Assembly: GCA_029864385.1 (NCBI GenBank)
Contig: JAOTTL010000064.1
Span: 1 to 20,142 of the forward strand
Source: SG8-41 sp029864385
Lineage (GTDB): Bacteria; Pseudomonadota; Gammaproteobacteria; Burkholderiales; SG8-41
Direction of reading: 5' to 3'
Length of the DNA stretch: 20,142 nt
The stretch's first letter is position 1. Each line of letters begins with the position of its first letter. The translations under genes and the position numbers were made by a program. Positions 7,359 to 14,905 of the stretch are shown in pieces. Under the pieces are notes generated by a model. That model was not told the DNA's origin. It searched no databases and saw only the letters and a list, made by a program, of their open reading frames with translations.

Positions 7359-7659
7359 TTACGGCAACTTCCGCACGACTTCGATCACGCGCTCATCGTA
7401 GTCTTTGGGGAACGTCCACCAGCGAAAGCTCTTCTCGTCGCGGTTCTCGGTCAGGCCGCGCTGCGCCGGACACACATGGAACAGGAACTGGATTGGTTTT
7501 CTCGAGGAGCGGGTTGCCCGCAAATGGATCGTGCTCCCCGATGCGCAAGGCGGTGGGGGTCGGCATGAGATAGACACGCGGCTGGCAGCCGGCCAGCGCG
7601 ACGGCCAGAAGGATTGCCCCAAACCGCAGCGCATCCAGTATCAGCGGGCGCTTGCTCAT
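7359..7659 (-). pseudogene. Remnant of a lipoprotein, resembling the N-terminus of an alpha/beta-hydrolase lipoprotein
   Basis: Translation from ATG 7659 gives a lipoprotein signal ending LAVALAGC (lipobox) followed by YLMPTPTALRIGEHDPFAGN. This kind of opening is seen in secreted DUF900-type alpha/beta hydrolases (MPTP...DPFA...PVFYATNR). After NPVPV the expected hydrolase sequence is missing, and the frame ends at 7393 after only 88 residues. A second frame reads on to 7359 (FRWWTFPKDYDERVIEVVRK) and could be a frameshifted or unrelated tail. I interpret this as a truncated, probably non-functional gene, but a real small lipoprotein (7393-7659) cannot be excluded. The hydrolase link is from memory of the motif. 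Confidence 0.4.
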
Positions 7660-7801
7660 CCTTCGTATTCTATTTCATCGATGACCCCGCGCAACCGCCG
7701 CCAGCACGCCGCTAGGGATTCAACCCAGCGGTTTCAATTTGTCTCCGCATCGTGACGAACTTTGGCGGTCATTGCCGGATTAGGGTTTTTTGTCGGGTGG
7801 A

Positions 7802-9355
7802 TTACCGCGCCCCAGCCGATTCCAATTTCTTCATAACCTGGTCGAGGCTGAAGCTCGCCGCTTTCTGCCGCGGCGGGAACGCCTTGAACGTTTGCAGGAA
7901 CTCGCCGACGTACGTTTGTGCCGGTACTAGCAGGAACGCGCGGTCGAGCAACCAGTCGTAGTAGGTGTTGGAGGTGATCTGCGCGCGCTCATAGGGGTCG
8001 CGCCGCAGGTTGAAGATGAGCGGCAGGCGCAGCGGCGTGAACGGCTCCTGCCACACCTGAAGCGTTCCCTGCGCGCGCTGCTCCATGAAGATCAGCTTCC
8101 AGTCCTGGTAGCGCAGTGCCGTCAGATCGCCGTCGTCGGAGAAGTAGAAGATCTCCTTGCGCGGCCCGTTCTTGTCCTTGCCCGTGAGGTACGGCAGGAA
8201 GTCGTAGCCGTCGAGATGCACCTTGTAGGTGCGCCCGATTGCCTTGACCCCGCCTTTCTCGAGCTTGTCCTTGATATCGGGCTCGCCCGTCGCGGCGAGC
8301 AAGGTCGGCAGCCAGTCCATGTGATGCATGATCTCGTTCGTCACCGAGCCGGCCCTGATCTTGCCCGGCCACCGCACCATGGCCGGGACGCGCCAGCCGC
8401 CTTCCCAGTTGGTGTTCTTCTCGCCCCGGAACGGCGTCGCGGCCGCGTCCGGCCAGGTGTTGTAATGGGGACCGTTATCGGTCGAATAGAAGACGATCGT
8501 GTTATCGGCGATCTTCAGCTCGTCGACCAACGCCAGGAACTTGCCGATATGGATGTCGTGCTCGACCATGCCGTCGGCGTACTCGTCCTGGCCGGAGATG
8601 CCAGTCAGCGAGGCCTTCACGTGCGTGCGAAAGTGCATGCGCGTGCCGTTCCACCACACGAACCAGGGTTTGCCCGCCTTGTGCTGCTCGCGGATGAAAA
8701 CAAGGGCGCGGTCGGACGTCTCGTCATCGATCGTTTCCATGCGCTTTTTCGTGAGCGGGCCCGTGTCCTCGATCTTCTGCTTGCCGCCCGGCAGCGCCCA
8801 GGAATGGATCACGCCGCGCGGGCCGAACTTCTCGCGAAATTCGGGGTTCTTCGGGTAGTCCCGGTTCTCCGGCTCTTCTTCGGCGTTCAGATGGTAGAGG
8901 TTGCCGAAGAACTCGTCGAAGCCGTGGTTGGTCGGCAGCATCTCGTCGCGGTCGCCCAAATGGTTCTTGCCGAACTGGCCGGTCGCGTAGCCGCGCGCTT
9001 TGAGCAGTCCGGCGATCGTGGGCTCCTCCTTGCGCATGCCGATCTCGGCGCCCGGCAGGCCGACCTTCGATAAACCGGTCCGGAAGACGCTCTGCCCCAT
9101 GATGAAGGAGGAGCGGCCCGCAGTGCACGACTGCTCGCCGTAGTAGTCGGTGAAGAGCATGCCTTCATTCGCGATCCGATCGATGTTGGGTGTGTGATAC
9201 CCCATCAGCCCTCGTGTGTAGGCGCTGATGTTCGACTGGCCGATGTCATCTCCCCAGATCACGAGAATATTGGGCTTGCCCTGCGCCTGCGCCATGCCCA
9301 CGCCGGCCATGATCATGGCGAGGCCCAGCAGGCGCGTGATGGTGGCTTGCATCAT
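7802..9355 (-). CDS. Secreted arylsulfatase (Cys-type, formylglycine-dependent)
   Basis: Sulfatases hydrolyse sulfate esters; this one carries an N-terminal signal peptide (about 1-25, ending MAQAQG) and should act in the periplasm. The 517-aa protein has the metal-binding Asp36-Asp37 (VIWGDDIG) and the sulfatase signature CTAGR (77-81), whose Cys77 is the residue converted to formylglycine. It also has GKNHLGD (Lys130, His132), FYSTDNGPH, EGGWRVPAMVRWPG and a DWLPTLL segment. A strong GGAAGGAG precedes ATG 9355 by about seven bases. It appears monocistronic. Maturation needs a formylglycine-generating enzyme; the SUMF1-fold protein at 18534-20142 lacks the required cysteines and so cannot be assumed to supply this. 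The substrate cannot be told from sequence. Confidence 0.95.
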   Translation of the reverse strand: MMQATITRLLGLAMIMAGVGMAQAQGKPNILVIWGDDIGQSNISAYTRGLMGYHTPNIDRIANEGMLFTDYYGEQSCTAGRSSFIMGQSVFRTGLSKVGLPGAEIGMRKEEPTIAGLLKARGYATGQFGKNHLGDRDEMLPTNHGFDEFFGNLYHLNAEEEPENRDYPKNPEFREKFGPRGVIHSWALPGGKQKIEDTGPLTKKRMETIDDETSDRALVFIREQHKAGKPWFVWWNGTRMHFRTHVKASLTGISGQDEYADGMVEHDIHIGKFLALVDELKIADNTIVFYSTDNGPHYNTWPDAAATPFRGEKNTNWEGGWRVPAMVRWPGKIRAGSVTNEIMHHMDWLPTLLAATGEPDIKDKLEKGGVKAIGRTYKVHLDGYDFLPYLTGKDKNGPRKEIFYFSDDGDLTALRYQDWKLIFMEQRAQGTLQVWQEPFTPLRLPLIFNLRRDPYERAQITSNTYYDWLLDRAFLLVPAQTYVGEFLQTFKAFPPRQKAASFSLDQVMKKLESAGAR

Positions 9356-9713
9356 CGTTTCACTCCTTCCATTTAGTTCGCGCTTTCAGGTCGCGCACGG
9401 TACAGGTCGAATGTTACAGGTTGAATTCGTCTCAGTGTCCACAGATACGGCTGAGATTATTCTGGAGCTTCCGAGTTACAAGGAAAAAACGCCCGACACG
9501 CTGCAGGTCGGGAACATACACCGGTGTACCCTAAAACTCCAAGCCTACCCGGTAGGATGGCCGACGTTTCTGAACCGCCAAGGCGCCAAGAGAAACCGTT
9601 ATTGAACCGCGGAGGCGCGGAGAGAAACCAACTACGATTTAAGATTGACAGGTTCGATCCGTATTCATCTGCGTTCATCGGCGGCTAAAATTTGTTCTTG
9701 TTGGATAGCCCGT
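9356..9713. repeat. Intergenic region with two direct 26-nt repeats and a 10-nt-period repeat
   Basis: No gene is seen in these 358 bases. Two direct copies of an AACCGCCAAGGCGCCAAGAG-type unit lie at 9572-9597 and 9604-9629; the second is the variant GAACCGCGGAGGCGCGGAGA. Each closes with GAAACC. A 10-nt-period repeat in minus orientation follows at 9664-9695 (CATCTGCGTTCATCGGCGGC then A/T-rich). The left part (9400-9480) has only short ACAGGT-type echoes. The patatin gene ends at the right edge. Confidence 0.8.
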
Positions 9714-11969
9714 CTACGGGTTCCCGAGCAGGAAGTAGAAGGCGCTCGCGCTCTGGTCGCCGAAAGCGTGACCATAGGCAATGTAGGCCGTGCCGAGGAA
9801 CGTCTCCGCCCCTAAGAAAATACTCGCCGCGGGGCGCACTTTAGAGTTATTGAACGGGTCGAGAGGGCCGCGCACGCGCACGCCCTCGAGCGAGCCGCCC
9901 GCGTAAACGCCGCGGCCGAGCGCCGTCGGCAGGCGCGCGAGCCGATAGGAGTAGACGGCGCGCGCGAACTCTACGTTCTCGCCGCTCAGTTGGTCGATCA
10001 GGTAGCCCGAGCCGCGCAGGAAACCGCCGAGCTGGAACGGGTCGTATGGCGGCGGCTCTCCCTCGAAGGTGTAGCCGAAGCCGCCAGCCAACTGGATTGC
10101 GTGTGGCCCGAAGCTCTTCGCCGCCATGAGCAATAGGTCGGTCTTGTTGTACTGGTCATCGGATCCCCAATCCTTGACGGTGCCGAAGGTGCGCAGCACG
10201 GCGAGCACGCCGTCGCGCGGGAAATTCGGGTTGTCGATCTGGTCGAACACGAAGCGTGCCGTATAGCCGACCTGCTGAATGTCAAAATCTGGCACCCCCG
10301 TCGTCAACCCGAAATCCTCCTTTGCTTTGAGCGTGCCGGTAAAGGAGCCGATCCGCGCTTCGCCGAACTTGTTCTGAAGGCCGACGTCCAGATAGGCGCG
10401 CGCGTAGCTGACCTCGTAGTCACCGATCTTGCGCTCGTTAAGGAAGAAGACGATGGGCTCGCGCTGCAGCTCAATGCGCGGCGCGACGAAGGCGCCGCTG
10501 CGCAGCCCGAGCGGCTGGTAGAACTCGCTGCGGAAGAACTTGGTGTAGCCTAATTGCAGGTCGTTGCGCCATTCGGCACCGAGCGAGTTGATCCAGGTCT
10601 TGCGGTGGCTCACCAGCGCGTTGAACCGCGTCTGCTCCGTGTCGGTCGCGAGACCCAGGCCGAACCTCACATAATCGGGTCCCCAGGATTTCTCGATGCC
10701 CTCGATTAGCACGGTGCGGCGTCCTTCACCGTCGACCATCGAATAACCCATACTCTCGAAATCACCGCGTCCGTAAATCTGTACCAGCCGATCGTTCAGA
10801 TGCTCCAGGGAAAAGTCCGTTTCCGCCCTGACCCGCAGGCCGATTCCGGGCACTTCTTCCAGCTCATCTTCAATCACTTTCGGGTTGACCCAGCCGTCGC
10901 CGGTGGTAACGCGCGTGCCTGTGACTTTCGGTGCCGGCACGAGCTTGGCCAGAGCCGCCTCGCGCCACGCCCGGTAGTCGTCCTCGGAAACGGAAAGCCG
11001 GGCGAGCGCTTCACGCTCGGCGCGGGCCGCGGCCTCGCCGATCGGGATCGTCTTGAGCGCACCTTGGAAGTTGCCGGCGCTGAAGCTGCCAAGTTTCGGC
11101 TCGATCAGGATATCCCCCGCGCGCAGTTGCCCGAGCGAGCGGCGCACGTTCTGCTCGGTGAGCAGATTGATCGACTGCAGGGCGACGCCTAACACGGAAT
11201 TCAACTCGGAGCGGGGCAGGAGCGGCGACCCCAGGTTGACCGCAATCACGACATCGGCGCAGGCCTCGCGCGCGATGTCCACCGGCAGGTTGCGCACCAG
11301 CCCCCCGTCCACATGCAGCACTCCATCGATGTCCATGGGCGAGATGAGCCCCGGCACGGACATGCTGGCGCGCAAGGCCTTCGCGAGATCACCGCGCCGG
11401 AACACCGTCATCTCGCCGTTCTCCAAGTTGGTCGCGACCGCCCGGTACGGAATTGGCAACCGGTCGAAGTCCTGGTCGGGGAAGTTTCCCGCGCGATTGG
11501 TCAATACGCGCAGCAGGAACTCGAACTTGTAGCCGGACGTTGTCCCCGGCGGCAGCAGGAGCTTCCAGTCGCGCAAGCCGAGCTGGAAGCGGAAGAGCGG
11601 CGTGAAATCGTCGCGCTTCACGTTAAAAGGCCTCTCGGAGCGCGGCGGTTCGTCGGTGAAGATCTCGTCCCAGTTCACTTTGCCGATGCTTTCAGTAATC
11701 TTGTCCAGCGGCTCGCCGCTCGCGTAAACGCCGCCGACGAGCGCGCCCATGCTGGTGCCGGCGATGCAGTCCACCGGCACGCGCATTTCTTCCAGCACTT
11801 TCAGCACGCCGATATGCGCGACGCCGCGCGCGCCGCCGCCTGAGAGCACGAGGCCGATGCGCGGTCGCTCCGTCTGCGCGGCTGCGAGCGTCGAAGTGAT
11901 CGCTCCGGCGAGGATTAGCAGAGCGGCCAGAAAAAGCCGCAGGAAGTAGTGTGTCCGGAAGGCGACCAT
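9714..11969 (-). CDS. Patatin-like phospholipase fused to an outer-membrane barrel (PlpD-like, type Vd secretion)
   Basis: The 751-aa protein has a signal peptide (about 1-31, hydrophobic LFLAALLILAGAI). A patatin domain follows with the oxyanion loop SGGGARG (43-49), nucleophile Ser73 in GTSMG and catalytic Asp221 in HVDGG, so the Ser-Asp dyad is intact. A POTRA-like linker (about 345-420) leads to a C-terminal BamA/TamA-type barrel (about 430-751) rich in alternating aromatic strands, with an FLRGSGYLIDQLSGEN segment. This architecture is that of Pseudomonas PlpD, in which the barrel exports the lipase across the outer membrane. ATG 11969 is preceded by GGAGC on the coding strand. The gene stands alone and is divergent from the tRNA/glycosyltransferase segment. 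Confidence 0.94.
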   Translation of the reverse strand: MVAFRTHYFLRLFLAALLILAGAITSTLAAAQTERPRIGLVLSGGGARGVAHIGVLKVLEEMRVPVDCIAGTSMGALVGGVYASGEPLDKITESIGKVNWDEIFTDEPPRSERPFNVKRDDFTPLFRFQLGLRDWKLLLPPGTTSGYKFEFLLRVLTNRAGNFPDQDFDRLPIPYRAVATNLENGEMTVFRRGDLAKALRASMSVPGLISPMDIDGVLHVDGGLVRNLPVDIAREACADVVIAVNLGSPLLPRSELNSVLGVALQSINLLTEQNVRRSLGQLRAGDILIEPKLGSFSAGNFQGALKTIPIGEAAARAEREALARLSVSEDDYRAWREAALAKLVPAPKVTGTRVTTGDGWVNPKVIEDELEEVPGIGLRVRAETDFSLEHLNDRLVQIYGRGDFESMGYSMVDGEGRRTVLIEGIEKSWGPDYVRFGLGLATDTEQTRFNALVSHRKTWINSLGAEWRNDLQLGYTKFFRSEFYQPLGLRSGAFVAPRIELQREPIVFFLNERKIGDYEVSYARAYLDVGLQNKFGEARIGSFTGTLKAKEDFGLTTGVPDFDIQQVGYTARFVFDQIDNPNFPRDGVLAVLRTFGTVKDWGSDDQYNKTDLLLMAAKSFGPHAIQLAGGFGYTFEGEPPPYDPFQLGGFLRGSGYLIDQLSGENVEFARAVYSYRLARLPTALGRGVYAGGSLEGVRVRGPLDPFNNSKVRPAASIFLGAETFLGTAYIAYGHAFGDQSASAFYFLLGNP

Positions 11970-12052
11970 GGGCGCTCCAATAGCGACGACTTGTTACGCG
12001 GATTATACCGACGCCCGATGAGCGGAATTCAGTTAGAATTCAACGCTCGGGC

Positions 12053-12101
12053 GTGGGTGTAGTTCAATGGCAGAACGGCAGCTTCCCAGTCGCCCGCTCC
12101 T
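12053..12101 (+). pseudogene. Internally deleted tRNA-Gly copy
   Basis: Bases 12055-12088 are identical to the 5' half of the intact tRNA-Gly at 13607-13680, through D arm and anticodon loop to TTCCCA. The sequence then jumps to CGCCCGCTCC, matching the acceptor 3' strand, so about 25 bases (3' anticodon stem and T arm) are missing. Similarity continues outside: TTAGAATTCAA upstream matches CTAGAATTCAA, and TTTGAATCGGG downstream resembles TTGAAACGGG. It cannot fold as a tRNA. It looks like a duplicated tRNA locus that later lost its middle. Confidence 0.85.
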
Positions 12102-12137
12102 CCTGTTTGAATCGGGTCTAACCTGCCGAGGTCGCGT

Positions 12138-12167
12138 TTGCCCCGCCTGCTCCGGGCCGCGTAGAAT
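12138..12167 (+). promoter_or_regulatory. Possible promoter of the glycosyltransferase gene
   Basis: TTGCCC (12138-12143) and TAGAAT (12162-12167) are 18 bases apart. The implied 5' leader would be about 155 bases. Support is only the match to the boxes. Confidence 0.33.
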
Positions 12168-12329
12168 CGCGGGACCCTTGCTGCGGAGCAGTGATTGGAT
12201 CGTTCACGCCAACTCGAGAAAAGGCCCGAAGTTCCCTTGCTCCTGCAAGCGTCTCATGGTACTGGCCGGGCCGCGGTGGCCGCTTTCTAGGCAATGGTGG
12301 CTCGGATGAGCGCTAGCGTGGCGTGACCC

Positions 12330-13547
12330 ATGCGTGTCGTCTACTGCGATGCGAATCTCACGTCGTACACCGGGCACTTTGCCACCCAGTGCCGCGCCCT
12401 TTCCGCGGAATTCCGAGCGCTGGGATTCGAGACGACCGTGCTCGCCAACCGGCGCATCGAAGAAGCGGTCGCCGACGAGCTGAAGGCGGTCGGTTTTTTC
12501 TCGGAAAGCCCGTACGAAAAAACGTCTGACGATCCGCTGTGCTGGTGGCTCAAATCGTTTTTCGATGTATCGCGGATTCTTGCGGCCGATTTCGACAAGG
12601 CCGGGCAGCTGACCAGCGAGGACCTCGTCTACTACGATACGGCAACCCCGGCGCCGGTCATGGCGCTGATCGAGTGGGCCCAGAAAAAGTTTTCTCCAGA
12701 GAGCTGCCCCAACATTGCCATGAACTTCATCGAGCACAGCGATGTCGTTGCGAAAAAGTCTGCGTCAGGGCAGCTCGAGCTGGATGTCCAGTCCTACAAT
12801 CCGTTCCTCTATCGCTACGCCAGTCTGGCTGTCGATCCGAGATACGAGCATTGTTTTCATTGGGTATCGACGGACGTGTCTCTGGCCGAGATCTACTCGC
12901 ACGTCCTGAACAGGCCGGTGACTTGCCTGCCCACCCCGTACGTGGCGGCGACTTCCCCAAGATCGCGCGCGGGTGCCAGGGAGTGGACAGTCGGCTTCCT
13001 GGGTGCCCAGAGGCCGAGCAAAAACTTCCATCTCGTGCCGGATGTTCTCGAGCGCCTTCTCTCACGACGCGCCGATGTCCGTATCGTGATCCAGAACAGC
13101 TGGTCGGCGATGGAAGAGGTTGCAGTGCGCGTTCGCGGGCAAGCCGCAGCAGACCCGCGGATCGAGTTGATCGGCGAGGCGCTCGACGAGCCGGCGTGGG
13201 CCCAGCTCCTGGACCGGTGCGATCTCCTGGTGGCCGCCTATGACCGGGGCAAGTATGGGAACGCCCCCTCCGGGATCGTATTCGAGGGGCTTGCGAATGG
13301 CATTCCGCTGGTTGTGACCGGCGGCACGGCATTTGAGCGAAGCGCCCGGGAGTATGGATTTCCCGCGGTCGCGATCGGCGAGCTGGAACCCGCGTCTATC
13401 GCGGGCGCCATCGAAGCGGCCTTGTCCGATTACGAGGAACTCGCGCGTCGCGCACAGGCCGCGAGTGGCCTGTGGGGGGCGCGAAATGGACCCCTGCGAA
13501 CGGTGCAGGCGCTGCTCGAGAAAGTTCGACAGGCGCGGGCGAACTAG
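12330..13547 (+). CDS. GT4-like glycosyltransferase
   Basis: The 405-aa protein looks like a GT-B fold glycosyltransferase. The N-terminal half begins MRVVYCDANLTSYTGHF, with a GHF acceptor-side loop typical of family 4 enzymes. The C-terminal half has VGFLGAQRPSKNFHLVPDVL (about 222-241), RIVIQNSW, CDLLVAAYD and NAPSGIVFEGLANGIPLVVT (about 310-329), which matches the nucleotide-sugar-binding E-x7-E region. There is no signal peptide or membrane helix, so it is cytosolic. Donor and acceptor are unknown. No Shine-Dalgarno is clear before ATG 12330. No other polysaccharide genes are nearby; it sits alone between a tRNA-Gly relic and the intact tRNA-Gly, suggesting acquisition as a small insert. 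Confidence 0.8.
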   Translation: MRVVYCDANLTSYTGHFATQCRALSAEFRALGFETTVLANRRIEEAVADELKAVGFFSESPYEKTSDDPLCWWLKSFFDVSRILAADFDKAGQLTSEDLVYYDTATPAPVMALIEWAQKKFSPESCPNIAMNFIEHSDVVAKKSASGQLELDVQSYNPFLYRYASLAVDPRYEHCFHWVSTDVSLAEIYSHVLNRPVTCLPTPYVAATSPRSRAGAREWTVGFLGAQRPSKNFHLVPDVLERLLSRRADVRIVIQNSWSAMEEVAVRVRGQAAADPRIELIGEALDEPAWAQLLDRCDLLVAAYDRGKYGNAPSGIVFEGLANGIPLVVTGGTAFERSAREYGFPAVAIGELEPASIAGAIEAALSDYEELARRAQAASGLWGARNGPLRTVQALLEKVRQARAN

Positions 13548-13564
13548 CCGCGCGCCCAAGCCTG

Positions 13565-13593
13565 TTACGCGCCCGCAACGATTCCGCTAGAAT
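13565..13593 (+). promoter_or_regulatory. Promoter of tRNA-Gly
   Basis: TTACGC (13565-13570) and TAGAAT (13588-13593) are separated by 17 bases, and the -10 ends 13 bases before the mature tRNA. The same TAGAATTCAA block precedes the degenerate copy at 12034. Confidence 0.6.
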
Positions 13594-13606
13594 TCAAGGC
13601 CAGGAT

Positions 13607-13680
13607 GCGGGTGTAGTTCAATGGCAGAACGGCAGCTTCCCAAGCTGCATATGAGGGTTCGATTCCCTTCACCCGCTCCA
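13607..13680 (+). tRNA. tRNA-Gly, anticodon CCC
   Basis: The 74-base gene folds as a standard cloverleaf. The acceptor GCGGGTG pairs with CACCCGC, D stem GTTC pairs with GAAC, anticodon stem GCAGC pairs with GCTGC around loop TTCCCAA (anticodon CCC, reads GGG), and T arm GAGGG...CCCTT carries TTCGATT. The 3' CCA is encoded (13678-13680). It resembles E. coli glyU. A promoter lies upstream and a strong hairpin downstream. Confidence 0.97.
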
Positions 13681-13683
13681 ACT

Positions 13684-13708
13684 TGAAACGGGCCACAGGC
13701 CCGTTTCA
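13684..13708 (+). terminator. Hairpin terminator after tRNA-Gly
   Basis: TGAAACGGGCC, loop ACA and GGCCCGTTTCA form a perfect 11-bp stem starting four bases after the CCA. The following T-run is weak (CAGTTGCGG), so termination would depend on stem stability; it might also act in the other direction. Confidence 0.7.
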
Positions 13709-13804
13709 GTTGCGGTCGGAGGGCACGCGCGTGACGATGCTGCCATTGCCGCGCACGGGCTTGTCGGCCTCGCAGCTGGACACGGCGGGGCTGTTCCAGT
13801 AGTA
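13706..13804 (-). pseudogene. Possible C-terminal coding remnant, about 32 codons
   Basis: On the minus strand the reading after a TAG at 13802-13804 is YYWNSPAVSSCEADKPVRGN and then GSIVTRVPSDRN before a TGA at 13706-13708. It has coding-like composition and an ending like that of a secreted or pilin-like protein, but no start codon. It may be the relic of a gene disrupted at this tRNA locus. The family is not identified. Confidence 0.25.
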
Positions 13805-13946
13805 CTACGTAAGCAGGCGGACTGGCCATCGTATGTGCGAGCGTAAAAAGCCTTTTCTCTTCCGTCGCGCACTCCCGGGAAGCAGGGGCAAGTTCGGCCA
13901 TTGTACCGGAAGCGCAAAATTTAAATTCAACACGCAAGGAAACTTC

Positions 13947-14798
13947 ATGAGAGCACTAATGGTAGGGCTGGCGTTCACTATCCTGTTGGTTGCGCCAGTG
14001 CAGGGCCTTGAGGCTGCGGGGACGCTCGAGCAGATCGCCAAGACGGGAAAATTCAGGATCGGGTTTCGGGAATCCTCGCCGCCCATGTCGTTTCTGGACA
14101 AGGACGGGAATCCGGCCGGTTACTCTATCGATCTCTGCAAGCACATCGCGACCGCCGTCAAGAACAAGGTTGGCAAGGAAGTGACGGTGGAATATGTGCC
14201 GGTCACCTCCGAGAATCGGTTCGACGCGCTGATCAACAACAAGATCGACATCCTCTGCGGACCGACGACGAAGACCATGTCGCGGGCTGAGCGCGTTGAC
14301 TTCACGCAGCTGACTTTCGTTACCGGCACGTCGTTCATGACGCTCCCGGACAAGGAAATTCGCGAAGTCGCTGGCTTCAGTGGCAAGAAGATCGGGGTCT
14401 CGCGCGCCACGACGACGGAAAAGGTCTTGAGAAACATGCTCAAGGAATCCTTGACGGATGCGGAAGTCGTCCTGGTGAGCTCGACGCTCGAGGGCGTGGC
14501 GGCGCTGAAAAGCGGGGAGATCGACGCGTTTTTCTCCGACCAGGTCGTCCTCATGGGCACGGCGATGACGTCGGACGAGAAGCTCGCGATTGCGTCAGCC
14601 GTATTTTCCTACGAGCCGTTTGCGCTGGCCGTGCGGCGGAACGATGCCGACTTCCGGCTTGTCGCCGACCGCGTGTTGTCCCACCTGTATCGGTCGGGAC
14701 TCATCCTGGATACCTACAGCCGGTGGTTCAGCCGGTTCTCGAAAGAGCGGCCGCCGATATTTGATGCGCTCTATCAGCTAAACTCCACGCCGGAGTAA
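13947..14798 (+). CDS. Periplasmic amino-acid-binding protein of an ABC transporter (family 3, GltI-like)
   Basis: The 283-aa product has a signal peptide (about 1-23, MRALMVGLAFTILLVAPVQG). The family 3 opening follows: LEQIAKTGKFRIGFRESSPP then FLDKDGNPAGYSIDLCKHIA. The mid region has the ligand-lobe pattern NRFDALINNKIDILCGPTTK and the second-lobe pattern SGKKIGVSRATTTEKVLR, and the C-terminus has AVRRNDADFRLVADRVL. Such proteins capture polar amino acids such as glutamate or aspartate for ABC import. I chose ATG 13947 because AAGGA (13936-13940) precedes it by six bases and the signal peptide starts there; an upstream ATG (13833) adds 38 non-homologous residues. No permease or ATPase gene is adjacent, so it is an orphan. 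Confidence 0.92.
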   Translation: MRALMVGLAFTILLVAPVQGLEAAGTLEQIAKTGKFRIGFRESSPPMSFLDKDGNPAGYSIDLCKHIATAVKNKVGKEVTVEYVPVTSENRFDALINNKIDILCGPTTKTMSRAERVDFTQLTFVTGTSFMTLPDKEIREVAGFSGKKIGVSRATTTEKVLRNMLKESLTDAEVVLVSSTLEGVAALKSGEIDAFFSDQVVLMGTAMTSDEKLAIASAVFSYEPFALAVRRNDADFRLVADRVLSHLYRSGLILDTYSRWFSRFSKERPPIFDALYQLNSTPE

Positions 14799-14825
14799 GA
14801 GTCCCCAACGTAGTGTCTTCTTCGA

Positions 14826-14888
14826 TTCACCATTCACGGATGTAATCTGCGTTCATCTGCGTTTATCTGCGGCTAATATTGTTTTTCG
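14826..14888 (-). repeat. Heptamer relic plus 10-nt-period repeat
   Basis: CACCATTCAC (14828-14837) resembles the inverse heptamers. From 14841 the 10-nt-period repeat runs in minus orientation (ATCTGCGTTCATCTGCGTTT then ATCTGCGGC) followed by TAATATTGTTTTTCG. It is nearly identical to the reverse complement of 4308-4350 and to 1373-1418. It sits between the convergent binding-protein gene and the VWA operon, where it could serve both as a 3' structure. Confidence 0.9.
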
Positions 14889-14905
14889 ATTCCACGCGAC
14901 GGGCC

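Larger units (their letters stand above)
11970..12329. other. Intergenic region holding a degenerate tRNA-Gly and a possible promoter
   Basis: This 360-base gap between divergent genes contains the tRNA-Gly relic (about 12053-12101) with a TAGAAT -10-like box upstream (12034-12039). A second TAGAAT box lies at 12162-12167. The rest (about 12170-12329) has no recognisable feature. Confidence 0.6.

Noticed and set aside
8216..9073. A 285-residue plus-strand frame opposite the sulfatase
   Set aside because: It is antisense to a well-supported sulfatase and shows no motif or signal of its own.
12053..13680. Integrase-mediated island at tRNA-Gly
   Set aside because: No integrase gene is present, and the duplicated part is the promoter and 5' half rather than the 3'-end attachment site; kept only as a duplication.
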